Origin: Planctomycetaceae bacterium
GTDB lineage: Bacteria > Planctomycetota > Planctomycetia > Pirellulales > Thermoguttaceae
DNA length: 10,675 nucleotides
NCBI GenBank assembly: GCA_031256755.1
Contig: JAIRPZ010000266.1
Span: forward strand, 1 to 10,675
Direction: 5' to 3'
The translations under genes were made by a program, and so were the position numbers. This document shows positions 1 to 6,544 of this stretch, one piece after another. The first letter of the stretch is position 1, and the number at the start of each line of letters is the position of its first letter. Under the pieces are notes generated by a model, which saw nothing but the letters and a program-made list of their open reading frames with translations, did no database searches and was not told the origin of the DNA.

Positions 1-34
1 CGGAATTCCGTTTTGGTAAAATCTTTTCCCGAAA

Positions 35-61
35 AGCCGGTACTGTGCCGGCTGAATTTTT
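35..61 (+). terminator. Rho-independent terminator-like hairpin
   Basis: A 6-bp stem AGCCGG/CCGGCT (35-40 with 48-53, loop TACTGTG) is followed by GAATTTTT. It would end a plus-strand transcript arriving from left of the window. The first ten bases (1-10, CGGAATTCCG) are a perfect palindrome and may belong to the same end-of-gene region. No gene is visible upstream to confirm it. Confidence 0.45.
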
Positions 62-114
62 CAATCCCAAGGAAAAACTTATCGAAAAAATCATTTCGTA
101 AAAATCAGCGTTTC

Positions 115-225
115 GTTGCTCACAAGCAAATTACCACCATGAGCATTTATGCTCTTGCCATAGCAGCAACACTTAAGGGGACGCTCCCGAAAGGGAGATT
201 TTCAGCAAAATCTTACCCTTTTTTT
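115..225 (+). ncRNA. Candidate structured RNA ending in a T-run
   Basis: About 110 bases hold a run of hairpins: GTTGCT (115-120) can pair with AGCAAC (165-170), enclosing GAGCA-TTTA-TGCTC (141-154). AAGGG (175-179) can pair with CCCTT (216-220), enclosing CTCCC-GAAA-GGGAG (184-197, a GNRA-type loop) and ATTTT-CAGC-AAAAT (198-211). A run of seven T follows the last stem. This looks like a multi-branch RNA with its own terminator, or a leader/attenuator. I recognise no known family and no tRNA signature. The reading frame that crosses it would need a TTG start and runs through the upstream terminator hairpin, so I do not call it a gene. Confidence 0.28.
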
Positions 226-442
226 GCCTGAATTTGACAAAATAGGCAGTTTGGAAAAAATATATGGTTTCTCACGTCGCCTTTTTGCCCGGCTCAAACG
301 GACTTACTAATAATTCTATCAGTATCGAAAAACCTCAAATTAAAAGCATTGATTCCATTATAGAGAAAAAAAAGATAATGTCAAGAGGAGAAAAAATAAC
401 ACCGATAAAAAACATCATACTCACGATTCACAAATCTTCATA
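226..442. other. AT-rich stretch without a recognisable gene
   Basis: No convincing gene or tRNA is visible on either strand. A purine-rich stretch AAGAGGAG (383-390) looks like a ribosome binding site, but no start codon follows at a usable distance. This is presumably the upstream region of the plus-strand gene beginning at 443; I could not pick out a credible -35/-10 pair. Confidence 0.4.
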
Positions 443-991
443 ATGTTTTACAAAAAACCTCTGCTGACACAAAACGAAATAGAATTTTTCTACTGTTTAA
501 TCCGGGCATTCCCGGAAAAACATATTACCGTACAAACTGCTCTATCCGCTATCGTCGAAACCGATGAATACAAAGACCGGTCGCAATTCAGAACCTATTA
601 TGCAGATTTTGTTATCTGCGATCAAAAAACATTCATACCCGAAATGGTAATAGAGTTAGACGACAAAACACATTTCTACAAAAAAAGAGAAGAACAAGAC
701 AAACGGAAAAACGAAGTTCTTTATAACGCAAACATTCCTCTTTACCGATACACCGCCAAAGCAAACTATACAACTGCTGAAATACAAAAAACTATAGAGC
801 CGATTTTAACTGGGAAAATTCAACCGCCGGAATATCCCCAACTTGAAAGAAACCGGAAAGTATTAAGTGTACCGCTCAAACAAAACCATCTGAAAAGCTT
901 TACCAATCAGGAAGTAATGCGCATTCTGCTTTTCGGTGCAGCAGCACTGATAGGCATAGCAATCTTATTGCTGCTCTCCCGAATATTCTGA
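443..991 (+). CDS. DUF2726-like protein with C-terminal membrane anchor
   Basis: 182 residues in two parts. Residues 1-122 resemble DUF2726, a domain related to the PD-(D/E)XK nuclease fold. The expected order is visible: ADF with D55, then the core strand VIELDDKTHF with E71, D73 and H77, then a charged helix with D86/K87. Residues 123-158 are a basic linker, and 160-180 (RILLFGAAALIGIAILLLL) form one membrane helix, leaving the nuclease-like domain in the cytoplasm. Biochemical activity is unknown; DUF2726 proteins are often uncharacterised. The start is the first ATG after an in-frame stop at 350-352, and no clear Shine-Dalgarno site precedes it. It runs convergently with the integrase gene, with 35 bases between the stops, so it may be host DNA at the insertion site or phage cargo. 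The domain call is fairly secure; the role is not. Confidence 0.8.
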   Translation: MFYKKPLLTQNEIEFFYCLIRAFPEKHITVQTALSAIVETDEYKDRSQFRTYYADFVICDQKTFIPEMVIELDDKTHFYKKREEQDKRKNEVLYNANIPLYRYTAKANYTTAEIQKTIEPILTGKIQPPEYPQLERNRKVLSVPLKQNHLKSFTNQEVMRILLFGAAALIGIAILLLLSRIF

Positions 992-1026
992 AAACACCGG
1001 AAAGACAATATTGCGCAGCAGATACG

Positions 1027-2193
1027 TTATTTCAAAGTATTCTCCAATACCAGATGTATTTTTTGTAACAGTATATCATCCGAAATATCTGTACACTCTC
1101 CCGACCGGAACAGCTTCAAAAGCCGCTCATCGTCCGAAAGCACCTTTGCATATTCCCGTTCACGCCGGAACTGGACATAATGCCGGTTGCGCACCGCCGC
1201 CGAATTTCCGAAAATAGCATTCATTGTTACATCCGAATACCGCCGCTCATCTAAATCTGTTATGCAACTCGACCGTAGATTGACAAACAACTTTGTCCAA
1301 ACCGGTACTCCCGCCTGCCGGATCGCCAAAACGATCCGCAATCGAAGACAGGATACCCGGCAATGAAAAATCAAATCATCCGGCTTGCCCGAAAGCCGCT
1401 CAAAGATTTCCCGGATTTCTCCGAAAAGCGGAACCTCTCTTGCTCCTGTTTTCGTGTCCTTATGAATTCTGATCACGTTCCCGGCAAAATCCCGGAACCG
1501 CAAATGCTGAATCTCCGACGGTATCCGCAAACCGCCGAAACGAGCCAATGCCAGCAAAAGCCGATCTTCGTCCGTCTTGCACGCGTCCATCACACGCCGA
1601 ACCGTTTCGCGATCCACATAAACCCGCCGCTCGACATTGACCTCCGACCCGCCCGGCATCTTGTCAAACGGATTTCGGGCAAGCCAGCCCGAATCAACCG
1701 CAAACCGGAACATCGTATTGCAACGGCGAAGATTACGTGTGACCGTACACTCCGCCAGCGTCTTTAACAATGCTGCCCGGAAAGCCAATGCGTCCGCATG
1801 TTTCACCGCAGAAAGCAAACAATGCTCCCCGAAAAAACCAGTCAATTGCTTTCCGGCATAACGGGAACAAGAGAGCGTCTTCGGTTTCAAATGCTTAATC
1901 GAATCATAATACCGCAGCAGCAGTTCCGAAAGAGTTACGGCACCGCTATCGGCAAGCAGCCCGGCACGCCGCATATTATCCCGGACACGGAGCGGGAATG
2001 TTTCGATCTTCTGCCGTAAATCCACCGGAAGAGAATCACACCGCTTGCGGTAAGCAATAATGTCTGTAACGGTTTTCGCTATTCTGTCCGCACTCCCGGC
2101 AGTAAAACCGCGTCCAAGATAAATAACTTTCTGCCGGCCGTTTTCAGAAAAGTTTAACTGCCACGCTCCCGCCGCTGTTTTATATGCCTGCAT
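1027..2193 (-). CDS. int: Tyrosine recombinase / phage integrase
   Basis: About 388 residues from the ATG at 2193. A longer reading from an ATG at 2247 would add 18 hydrophobic residues that do not look like an integrase start; neither start has a good Shine-Dalgarno site. Numbering from the longer form: an N-terminal region beginning MQAYKTAAGAWQ, a helical core-binding domain about 104-190, then the catalytic domain with Arg I in GGLRIPSEI (R241), Lys in the HKDTKTG hairpin (K263/K266), box II VNLRSS with R325, GNS (347-349), and HY (356-357) with the presumed nucleophile Y357. Box II has Asn (N323) where most integrases have His. It would catalyse site-specific recombination between attP and attB. 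It is the most promoter-distal phage gene and borders the non-phage side. Confidence 0.93.
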   Translation of the reverse strand: MQAYKTAAGAWQLNFSENGRQKVIYLGRGFTAGSADRIAKTVTDIIAYRKRCDSLPVDLRQKIETFPLRVRDNMRRAGLLADSGAVTLSELLLRYYDSIKHLKPKTLSCSRYAGKQLTGFFGEHCLLSAVKHADALAFRAALLKTLAECTVTRNLRRCNTMFRFAVDSGWLARNPFDKMPGGSEVNVERRVYVDRETVRRVMDACKTDEDRLLLALARFGGLRIPSEIQHLRFRDFAGNVIRIHKDTKTGAREVPLFGEIREIFERLSGKPDDLIFHCRVSCLRLRIVLAIRQAGVPVWTKLFVNLRSSCITDLDERRYSDVTMNAIFGNSAAVRNRHYVQFRREREYAKVLSDDERLLKLFRSGECTDISDDILLQKIHLVLENTLK

Positions 2194-2202
2194 AGAAAAC
2201 CG

Positions 2203-2292
2203 ATAGTATTGTATTAACGTTACTATAAATACAATCGGAAAAAACATAAAACAACTAAAACCAATTTCAAGATATGCCGAAAAAACAACTAA
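2203..2292. repeat. Short repeats around the integrase start
   Basis: Two weak structures lie just upstream of the integrase coding region. A direct repeat AAAACAACTAA occurs at 2248-2258 and 2282-2292, 34 bases apart. An inverted repeat ATAGTA/TACTAT (2203-2208 and 2221-2226) flanks a 12-base spacer that contains the palindrome AACGTT. They could be integrase arm-type or repressor sites, but in AT-rich DNA repeats this short can also arise by chance. Confidence 0.25.
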
Positions 2293-2627
2293 TAACCGCT
2301 GTTTTCCTGACTATATGATCCCTTACTATACGATTCATTGTCAATAGAATCTTCAATTGTTTCTTCTGCGCTTGCCGATATATCAATTTTATCCGCTTTA
2401 TCATTAAGCAGCATCTTAAAAACACGATAAGCCAGCCAAACAGAAAACAGCGACAGGAACAAAGCATAACCGTTTTTCATAACATCGGTAAACGCTTGCC
2501 TTATTCCGTCAAAAACACCATCCAGCGAAATGACCGGCTGAAACTGTACCGCTCCGTCCTGTGCGAAAACAAATGAACCGAAAATTATACCGGACATTAT
2601 AGAAACAAAAATAAAAAATCGCCACAT
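2289..2627 (-). CDS. Second coat-like protein with long hydrophilic tail
   Basis: 112 residues. Residues 1-22 are a signal peptide ending VFA, with likely cleavage before QD. This is the same VFA-Q junction as the major coat protein at 8640-8876. The mature part continues with an amphipathic stretch (VISLDGVFDGIR; the coat has ISFGSIFDTIR), a membrane helix about 50-70 and a basic end (AYRVFK; the coat has YLFKVFK). After residue 75 it gains about 37 acidic and polar residues (EETIEDSIDNES, then a Ser/Gly/Tyr tail) that the coat lacks. In the coat topology this tail would sit on the DNA side or in the cytoplasm. A GAGGAAAG site lies about 6-10 bases before the ATG. Likely a pVIII paralogue: a minor coat, end-cap or assembly protein. 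The homology is judged by eye. Confidence 0.72.
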   Translation of the reverse strand: MWRFFIFVSIMSGIIFGSFVFAQDGAVQFQPVISLDGVFDGIRQAFTDVMKNGYALFLSLFSVWLAYRVFKMLLNDKADKIDISASAEETIEDSIDNESYSKGSYSQENSGY

Positions 2628-2720
2628 ACAAAACTTTCCTCAATGAAAATGAAAAAGGACGAACACCGATACCTAATGCCCCGAACAAAAGGATTCATCA
2701 GCATCCGTCCCGGATAAGGA

Positions 2721-3095
2721 TTACCGATCCAGCGGCATCAGTGGTGTTAACTCTTCCGTTTTCGCCGGTCGATCATAAACGGAACGCCGCGGCGCATAAA
2801 AATCAGACGGATTCGTTGACCGCTGCGCAGATGCCGGCGAACCTGCCGGCGTGTTGTCCGTAGAAATCAACTTCGGATGCGTCTTCGGCTTTGCAATTTT
2901 TACCGGCTTGTCCTGCGGCAAGTCCGCCGAAGCCGGAACAATCGTTGTCTTGGAGTACCGATCCGCATGACGGGGAACCGGAGATTCTAAATTGCCGGCT
3001 GCCGCCTTTTCCAAACCTGCCCGGAAGCCCATCTGATAAACCATGCTGAGAACAATACCCGGCAGCAAAATCCAAAGAAAAAACTTTTTGAACAT
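2721..3095 (-). CDS. Membrane-anchored Pro/Lys-rich periplasmic protein
   Basis: 124 residues, not recognised. Residues 1-4 are MFKK, 5-22 a hydrophobic signal-anchor (FFLWILLPGIVLSMVYQM), and the rest a low-complexity segment rich in Pro, Lys, Ser and Thr, including KIAKPKTHPK (66-74) and a final TPLMPLDR. This resembles the extended spacers of TonB-like or envelope-spanning proteins, but no TonB domain is present. The start is set by AAGGAGG five bases before the ATG at 3095; the same frame is open further upstream, through the inverted repeat, but that part reads as noncoding. It is the first gene after the hairpin-rich intergenic region and is followed by the second coat-like gene after 93 bases. 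It may help anchor the particle or the export machine; that is a guess from topology. Confidence 0.75.
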   Translation of the reverse strand: MFKKFFLWILLPGIVLSMVYQMGFRAGLEKAAAGNLESPVPRHADRYSKTTIVPASADLPQDKPVKIAKPKTHPKLISTDNTPAGSPASAQRSTNPSDFYAPRRSVYDRPAKTEELTPLMPLDR

Positions 3096-3128
3096 AAAAA
3101 CCTCCTTGTTTACATGCATATAATCACC

Positions 3129-3254
3129 GCAACAGGCAAGCGTTAGTGCCAAATAAAAAACATTTTCCACGCCGCAAAAAGCAGGAACACAACCGCAGCA
3201 TGACGGCATGCCGATAAAAATGTTTTTTATTTGGCACGTCCGCTTGCGGGTTGC
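3129..3254. repeat. Large inverted repeat, perfect 21-bp core
   Basis: 3146-3166 is exactly complementary to 3217-3237 (GTGCCAAATAAAAAACATTTT type arm, 21 bp). Going outward, after a 3x3 mismatch, GCAAGCG (3136-3142) pairs with CGCTTGC (3241-3247). After a 2x2 mismatch, GCAAC (3129-3133) pairs with GTTGC (3250-3254). In all, 33 of 38 positions pair. The 50-base apex contains the palindrome CGGCATGCCG (3204-3213). In the single-stranded phage genome this would fold into a long rod. GCGGG/CCCGC (3246-3260) offers a competing small hairpin at the right foot. No target-site duplication was seen that would suggest a MITE. Confidence 0.85.
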
Positions 3255-3347
3255 TCCCGCCCACATTAAATTACCCTCCCACGCAGTTAAACGTTGTATT
3301 GCGGAGTACCGCAAGTTGCACCGCATAACCCAATACAAACACACTCT

Positions 3348-3394
3348 ATTTTTTCTTTCCCCCTCTCTTCTTGTGAAGGGGGGAAAGAAAAAAT
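3348..3394. repeat. 16-bp perfect stem-loop, not a normal terminator
   Basis: 3348-3363 is exactly complementary to 3379-3394 (six C/G pairs at most at the top, an A/T-rich foot). Above it, CTTC (3367-3370) pairs with GAAG (3375-3378) around a TTGT loop, with a three-base bulge. On both strands the T-run is in the 5' arm and the A-run in the 3' arm, so no U-tract follows the stem. That argues against a simple intrinsic terminator and for a DNA-level structure, although it could still slow transcription after the gene ending at 3406. Confidence 0.75.
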
Positions 3395-3405
3395 GAAAGT
3401 TACGA

Positions 3406-4065
3406 TCACGAAGCCACCGGCGATACTCCCGGTTTCACTCCTGCCGCCAGCGGCTTTGCCGCCGATGGAGACGATGAAGCCGAAACACCTTGCAGCGTGT
3501 CCTGTTCCCACGACATCAGTTGCGGAAACTGATACACCACCGTTTGCCCTGTTGCATTCCGCTCCGCTCCCGAAACAACGCCGAAAGAAAAACGTCCATA
3601 CGTTGATTCCTTCGAAATCTTTTGAAACAATTCCGGCGATAACTGTTTGAAATTCCTTTGTCCGCCGCACCAAGATATTTCTGCGCTCAAAAACGTCTGG
3701 CGATTCATCGTCGTCTGTACCTTGCGCACAACCCGTCCGACACCTTTAACAACCAGCCCCGCCGCAAGCGTTTCAATTGGAACAGTGCTTAAATCGGCAA
3801 CAAGCCGCCGCGATTCCGGTAACAAAGAAACCGCTCCGTTACGCGAACTCATCCGCATGATGCCGACAATGTGGAACAACGAATCTTTCGCCGGAGGATT
3901 GATCACATCGCCGTCATCAACCGTTATCCGCACACCGCCGCTGCCGCCCAAACAATTGAACTCAAACGATGCCTCCCAATCACCGTTAGGCGGATACGCC
4001 CGCACAAACGAACCAAAAACCTCAAAACGAGGTGCCGTCATCAACTCCTTCGCAGTAATAGCCAT
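3406..4065 (-). CDS. Tandem OB-like protein, candidate ssDNA-binding protein
   Basis: 219 residues with no signal peptide or membrane segment, so cytoplasmic. Residues 13-90 read as a five-strand beta domain: FEVFGSFVR, ASFEFNCLGGSGG, GVRITV, LFHIVGIMRM, AVSLLPESRRLV, the pattern of an OB fold. Residues 103-165 seem to repeat it, with VVKGVGRVVRK and FLSAEISWCGGQRN matching FGSFVRAY and ASFEFNCLGGSGG. The last 25 residues are a Ser/Ala/Pro/Gly tail. Filamentous phages need a single-strand binder (pV in Ff) and no other gene here suits. The ATG at 4065 is preceded by AAAGGAGGAG; a TTG five codons upstream is part of that ribosome site. It lies 45 bases after the secretin. The family was not recognised, so function is inferred from fold pattern and by elimination. 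Confidence 0.7.
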   Translation of the reverse strand: MAITAKELMTAPRFEVFGSFVRAYPPNGDWEASFEFNCLGGSGGVRITVDDGDVINPPAKDSLFHIVGIMRMSSRNGAVSLLPESRRLVADLSTVPIETLAAGLVVKGVGRVVRKVQTTMNRQTFLSAEISWCGGQRNFKQLSPELFQKISKESTYGRFSFGVVSGAERNATGQTVVYQFPQLMSWEQDTLQGVSASSSPSAAKPLAAGVKPGVSPVAS

Positions 4066-4110
4066 TACTCCTCCTTTCAAAAAAAAGTTAACTTACCGTA
4101 CACAAAATAC

Positions 4111-5295
4111 CTATTGAATCTCCCGGCACCGCACCCAGATTGTTAACAAATCCGACTGCCGCGTTAAATCAAGAGAAAAAATACCAAAAACTTTACTGTT
4201 GTCCGACCGTTTTAACGACCCCGCATATACTACGCCGCCGTCTTTCACAAGCATGCCCGGCGATTTCAATACACTGCTGTACTTTGCCGGAATTGCTGAT
4301 TCTTTATCCCCCTTATCAAAATTCGATACTTCCAGTTCCATATCCAAACTGTACTTCTCTGCACTAATTCGCCGCAACAAAATTGAAAGCAAAATGCCGT
4401 CATGAAAATTATCATATCCCAGCGTTGATATAACACCGTTCTCCGAAACCGCCTTCCGCTCCTTCATAATTTCACTGCCGACTTCAAACGTTGCCTTCCG
4501 CCCCTCCGATAAAAGCAGAACAGGACGGGTATCAATGACCGTTGAACCGAGTTTGCCGGAAGCATCCACAAACATACTAAACAACTGACCGATATTGAAT
4601 GAAGAAGAAAAAATATCAACCTGATTGATTCGCAAATCTGCCGTCAAGCGGAGAAAATCATCTTCATTCACTCGGATAAAAAAGACCTCTGCCAGATACG
4701 AACGTTCCGATTTCTCCCGGATCAAATCAATATCTGCGGCTATCCGCCGTACATTTTCCAGCGTGTCCGTCAGCCATATGAACGAACCAATAATCACCGC
4801 CTTACCCGGCTCTTTCACGAATTTACTCAACGATGCCTGAAGTTCATCCCGCTCTACCGGAGGAACACGGACGACAGCCGAAACAAAGTCACCTTCTTTC
4901 TGTTCTCCGATAAAATACATGCCGCTGCTTTCTGTTACACTCACTTTATAACGCCGTGCCAGTGTTCCCAAAACAAGAGCAAGCGGCTGATTGACAAAAG
5001 AACCGCTGATTACTTCTCCGTCTAAATTCCTGTCCCAACTAATCGGTTTTCCTGACAAGTCCGACAACTGTCTCATTCCGTCCGCAAACTTACAGTCCAA
5101 GAACCGCACGGTGACAAGCCGCTGTTCCTTATCTTCACTTGATAAAACAGATTTATCCGGTGTCCGCTCAAACCGCACCGCCGGCATTGACGATGCCTGC
5201 GGCGCACGAACACGAAATAAATCCACTCCCGGACGCAACAAAGCACAGCCACCGGAACATATCAGGGTTATTATGATAATAATTTTATTCACCAT
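4111..5295 (-). CDS. gIV: Secretin, pIV-like phage outer-membrane exit channel
   Basis: 394 residues. Signal sequence MVNKIIIIITLICSGGC with Cys17 as a possible but imperfect lipobox (SGGC). N0-like domain about 60-129 (VTVRFLDCKFADGMRQLSDLSG...), N1-like about 136-195, and a C-terminal secretin barrel domain about 200-394, recognisable from DTRPVLLLSEGRKATFEVGSE, the strand ILLSILLRRISAEKYSLDMEL and VKDGGVVYAGSLKRS (350-364). The terminal part lacks the common GxLPxLGxxP block of many secretins. It would form the multimeric channel through which the phage leaves. The frame is open up to a TTG at 5331, but the ATG at 5295, one base after the pI stop, gives a proper signal peptide, so I use that. 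pI-pIV adjacency is typical of inoviruses. Confidence 0.93.
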   Translation of the reverse strand: MVNKIIIIITLICSGGCALLRPGVDLFRVRAPQASSMPAVRFERTPDKSVLSSEDKEQRLVTVRFLDCKFADGMRQLSDLSGKPISWDRNLDGEVISGSFVNQPLALVLGTLARRYKVSVTESSGMYFIGEQKEGDFVSAVVRVPPVERDELQASLSKFVKEPGKAVIIGSFIWLTDTLENVRRIAADIDLIREKSERSYLAEVFFIRVNEDDFLRLTADLRINQVDIFSSSFNIGQLFSMFVDASGKLGSTVIDTRPVLLLSEGRKATFEVGSEIMKERKAVSENGVISTLGYDNFHDGILLSILLRRISAEKYSLDMELEVSNFDKGDKESAIPAKYSSVLKSPGMLVKDGGVVYAGSLKRSDNSKVFGIFSLDLTRQSDLLTIWVRCREIQ

Positions 5296-5296
5296 A

Positions 5297-6538
5297 CTAA
5301 AACCGCACCTTCCTCCCGCTCTCAAAAACAACTATGCCGGCACCAACATTGACATCCAATAACGTCTCCGTCCTGCCCTCATATTCAAACACATCTGCAA
5401 CTGCAATTTTTCGGCCGTCATCCAGCATCACGCCGCCCTCAAACAGCATGACTATCTTTACATTAACGGCTTTCACTATCCCGGTCGTTTTCCATGCCTC
5501 ACCAACTTCCTCAGAATGACGGCTTCCTCTAACAGTTTCTTCGCCATTTCCCGGTATTTCTGATTCCGCAGACGTTCCGACTGAACCAATAGATCTGCTA
5601 TCACTCTGCCCAATCTGGCCGTTCTGCTTTTTAATAGCAGCAGTTGTTTGCTTTTCTTTTCCTTCAACATCTTTCATCATCCCTTTCGCCAAAACATCCG
5701 GCACACTAAACAACATCGGTACACCTACAAAAAGCAGCAGCGGTACGCACGCCACCTTCGGAATCAAATGCCAGCCGTGCCGCCGAGTGAACCAAAGCAA
5801 TGCTTCCAGCGGCGACATCTTCAACTGCGGACGGTCGCTCTCTTCAACGCCAGCATCGTGACTTTTATACACACGGAAAATGTCCGATGTCATCAGATAA
5901 CGCTGAACGGCACCGTTCCACTTGACGGCTTTCCCGCGAAAATTGCCGATGTTCGCCTGATAATACTGCGTCTTGATCCCGAAAGACCGTTTCACTTCGT
6001 CAAAGTCCGCCATCGGAACAGAAATAGGAAACGGCAGTACCAGCGACTTTACATTCACGATTTCGAGAAGTTGGTCCGCAATGCCCAATACCTGATTCGC
6101 AAACTGATCCGTATGCTGACTCAGAAAATAGATTTCCTGCTGTCCGTGCCGGTGTGTCGAAAGCCAGTTAACCAACTCGCTCTCTAAATCCAGCGAGCCA
6201 TGCTCTACTTTCTTGCCAAGATAAAAGTGAACTTCGTCAATGATAATGACGCTCCGGTTCGGAAATTTCTTCCACCAATAGACGCAGTCCTCATCCCGGA
6301 AAAAATCCTCTTCGCAGATATGAAGATATTTCGATACGTCAACATCTTTTCCGACACGCTTGCTGATCGTCTCATTCAATCCGTCAACTTTGAACACAAT
6401 GTTCGTCCAGATTGACGAATCAAATTCCTGATTGTTCTTTAATTCGTAACGCACCCAGTCCGTCAACATATTCACAAGTATCGTCGACATGTGATATGTC
6501 TTCCCTGAACCCGGTTTTCCGCAAATAATTGATAACAT
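5297..6538 (-). CDS. gI: Zot-like assembly ATPase, pI homologue
   Basis: 413 residues. Cytoplasmic P-loop ATPase of the Zot/pI family at the N-terminus: Walker A GKPGSGKT (7-14) and Walker B SVIIIDE (96-102), with an STHRH (127-131) and SQHTDQFANQV (140-150) segment typical of the fold. One membrane helix at about 261-280 (VACVPLLLFVGVPMLFSV), then a polar linker and a small beta-rich periplasmic domain (about 350-413, ending ESGRKVRF) that would meet the secretin. It drives extrusion and assembly of the particle at the inner membrane. The ATG follows the pVI stop after six bases without a strong Shine-Dalgarno site, which suggests translational coupling; the next gene starts one base after its stop. 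Confidence 0.96.
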   Translation of the reverse strand: MLSIICGKPGSGKTYHMSTILVNMLTDWVRYELKNNQEFDSSIWTNIVFKVDGLNETISKRVGKDVDVSKYLHICEEDFFRDEDCVYWWKKFPNRSVIIIDEVHFYLGKKVEHGSLDLESELVNWLSTHRHGQQEIYFLSQHTDQFANQVLGIADQLLEIVNVKSLVLPFPISVPMADFDEVKRSFGIKTQYYQANIGNFRGKAVKWNGAVQRYLMTSDIFRVYKSHDAGVEESDRPQLKMSPLEALLWFTRRHGWHLIPKVACVPLLLFVGVPMLFSVPDVLAKGMMKDVEGKEKQTTAAIKKQNGQIGQSDSRSIGSVGTSAESEIPGNGEETVRGSRHSEEVGEAWKTTGIVKAVNVKIVMLFEGGVMLDDGRKIAVADVFEYEGRTETLLDVNVGAGIVVFESGRKVRF

Positions 6539-6544
6539 CGCTAC

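Larger units (their letters stand above)
3096..3405. promoter_or_regulatory. Hairpin-rich intergenic region, candidate packaging signal / ssDNA origin
   Basis: The only gap of about 300 bases between phage genes lies downstream of the secretin block, the same relative place as the Ff intergenic region, where the packaging hairpin and both strand origins sit. It contains the inverted repeat at 3129-3254, a branched structure at 3294-3338 (TTGTATTG/CAATACAA enclosing TTGCGG-AGTA-CCGCAA) and a 16-bp perfect hairpin at 3348-3394. No gene with a ribosome site is visible in it. Which hairpin does what cannot be told from sequence alone. Confidence 0.55.

Noticed and set aside
13..231. Plus-strand frame with TTG start at the left edge
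   Set aside because: It crosses a terminator hairpin and the structured stretch, has a rare start codon, and looks like no protein family.
226..442. tRNA gene as integration target
   Set aside because: No acceptor or T-arm pattern was seen on either strand, and I found no tRNA elsewhere in the window.
3096..3344. Upstream extension of the Pro-rich protein
   Set aside because: It runs through the large inverted repeat, has no family features, and an excellent AAGGAGG lies before the ATG at 3095.
3294..3650. Plus-strand frame across the 16-bp hairpin
   Set aside because: It lies opposite the OB-like gene and the intergenic hairpins, with no ribosome site or recognisable protein.
5296..5331. 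Longer secretin from a TTG at 5331
   Set aside because: It would place a basic, polar stretch before the hydrophobic signal sequence; the ATG at 5295 directly follows the pI stop and gives a normal signal peptide.
5648..6187. Long plus-strand frame opposite the Zot gene
   Set aside because: It is His/Arg-rich, with no domain and no ribosome site, and lies entirely opposite a clear gene.
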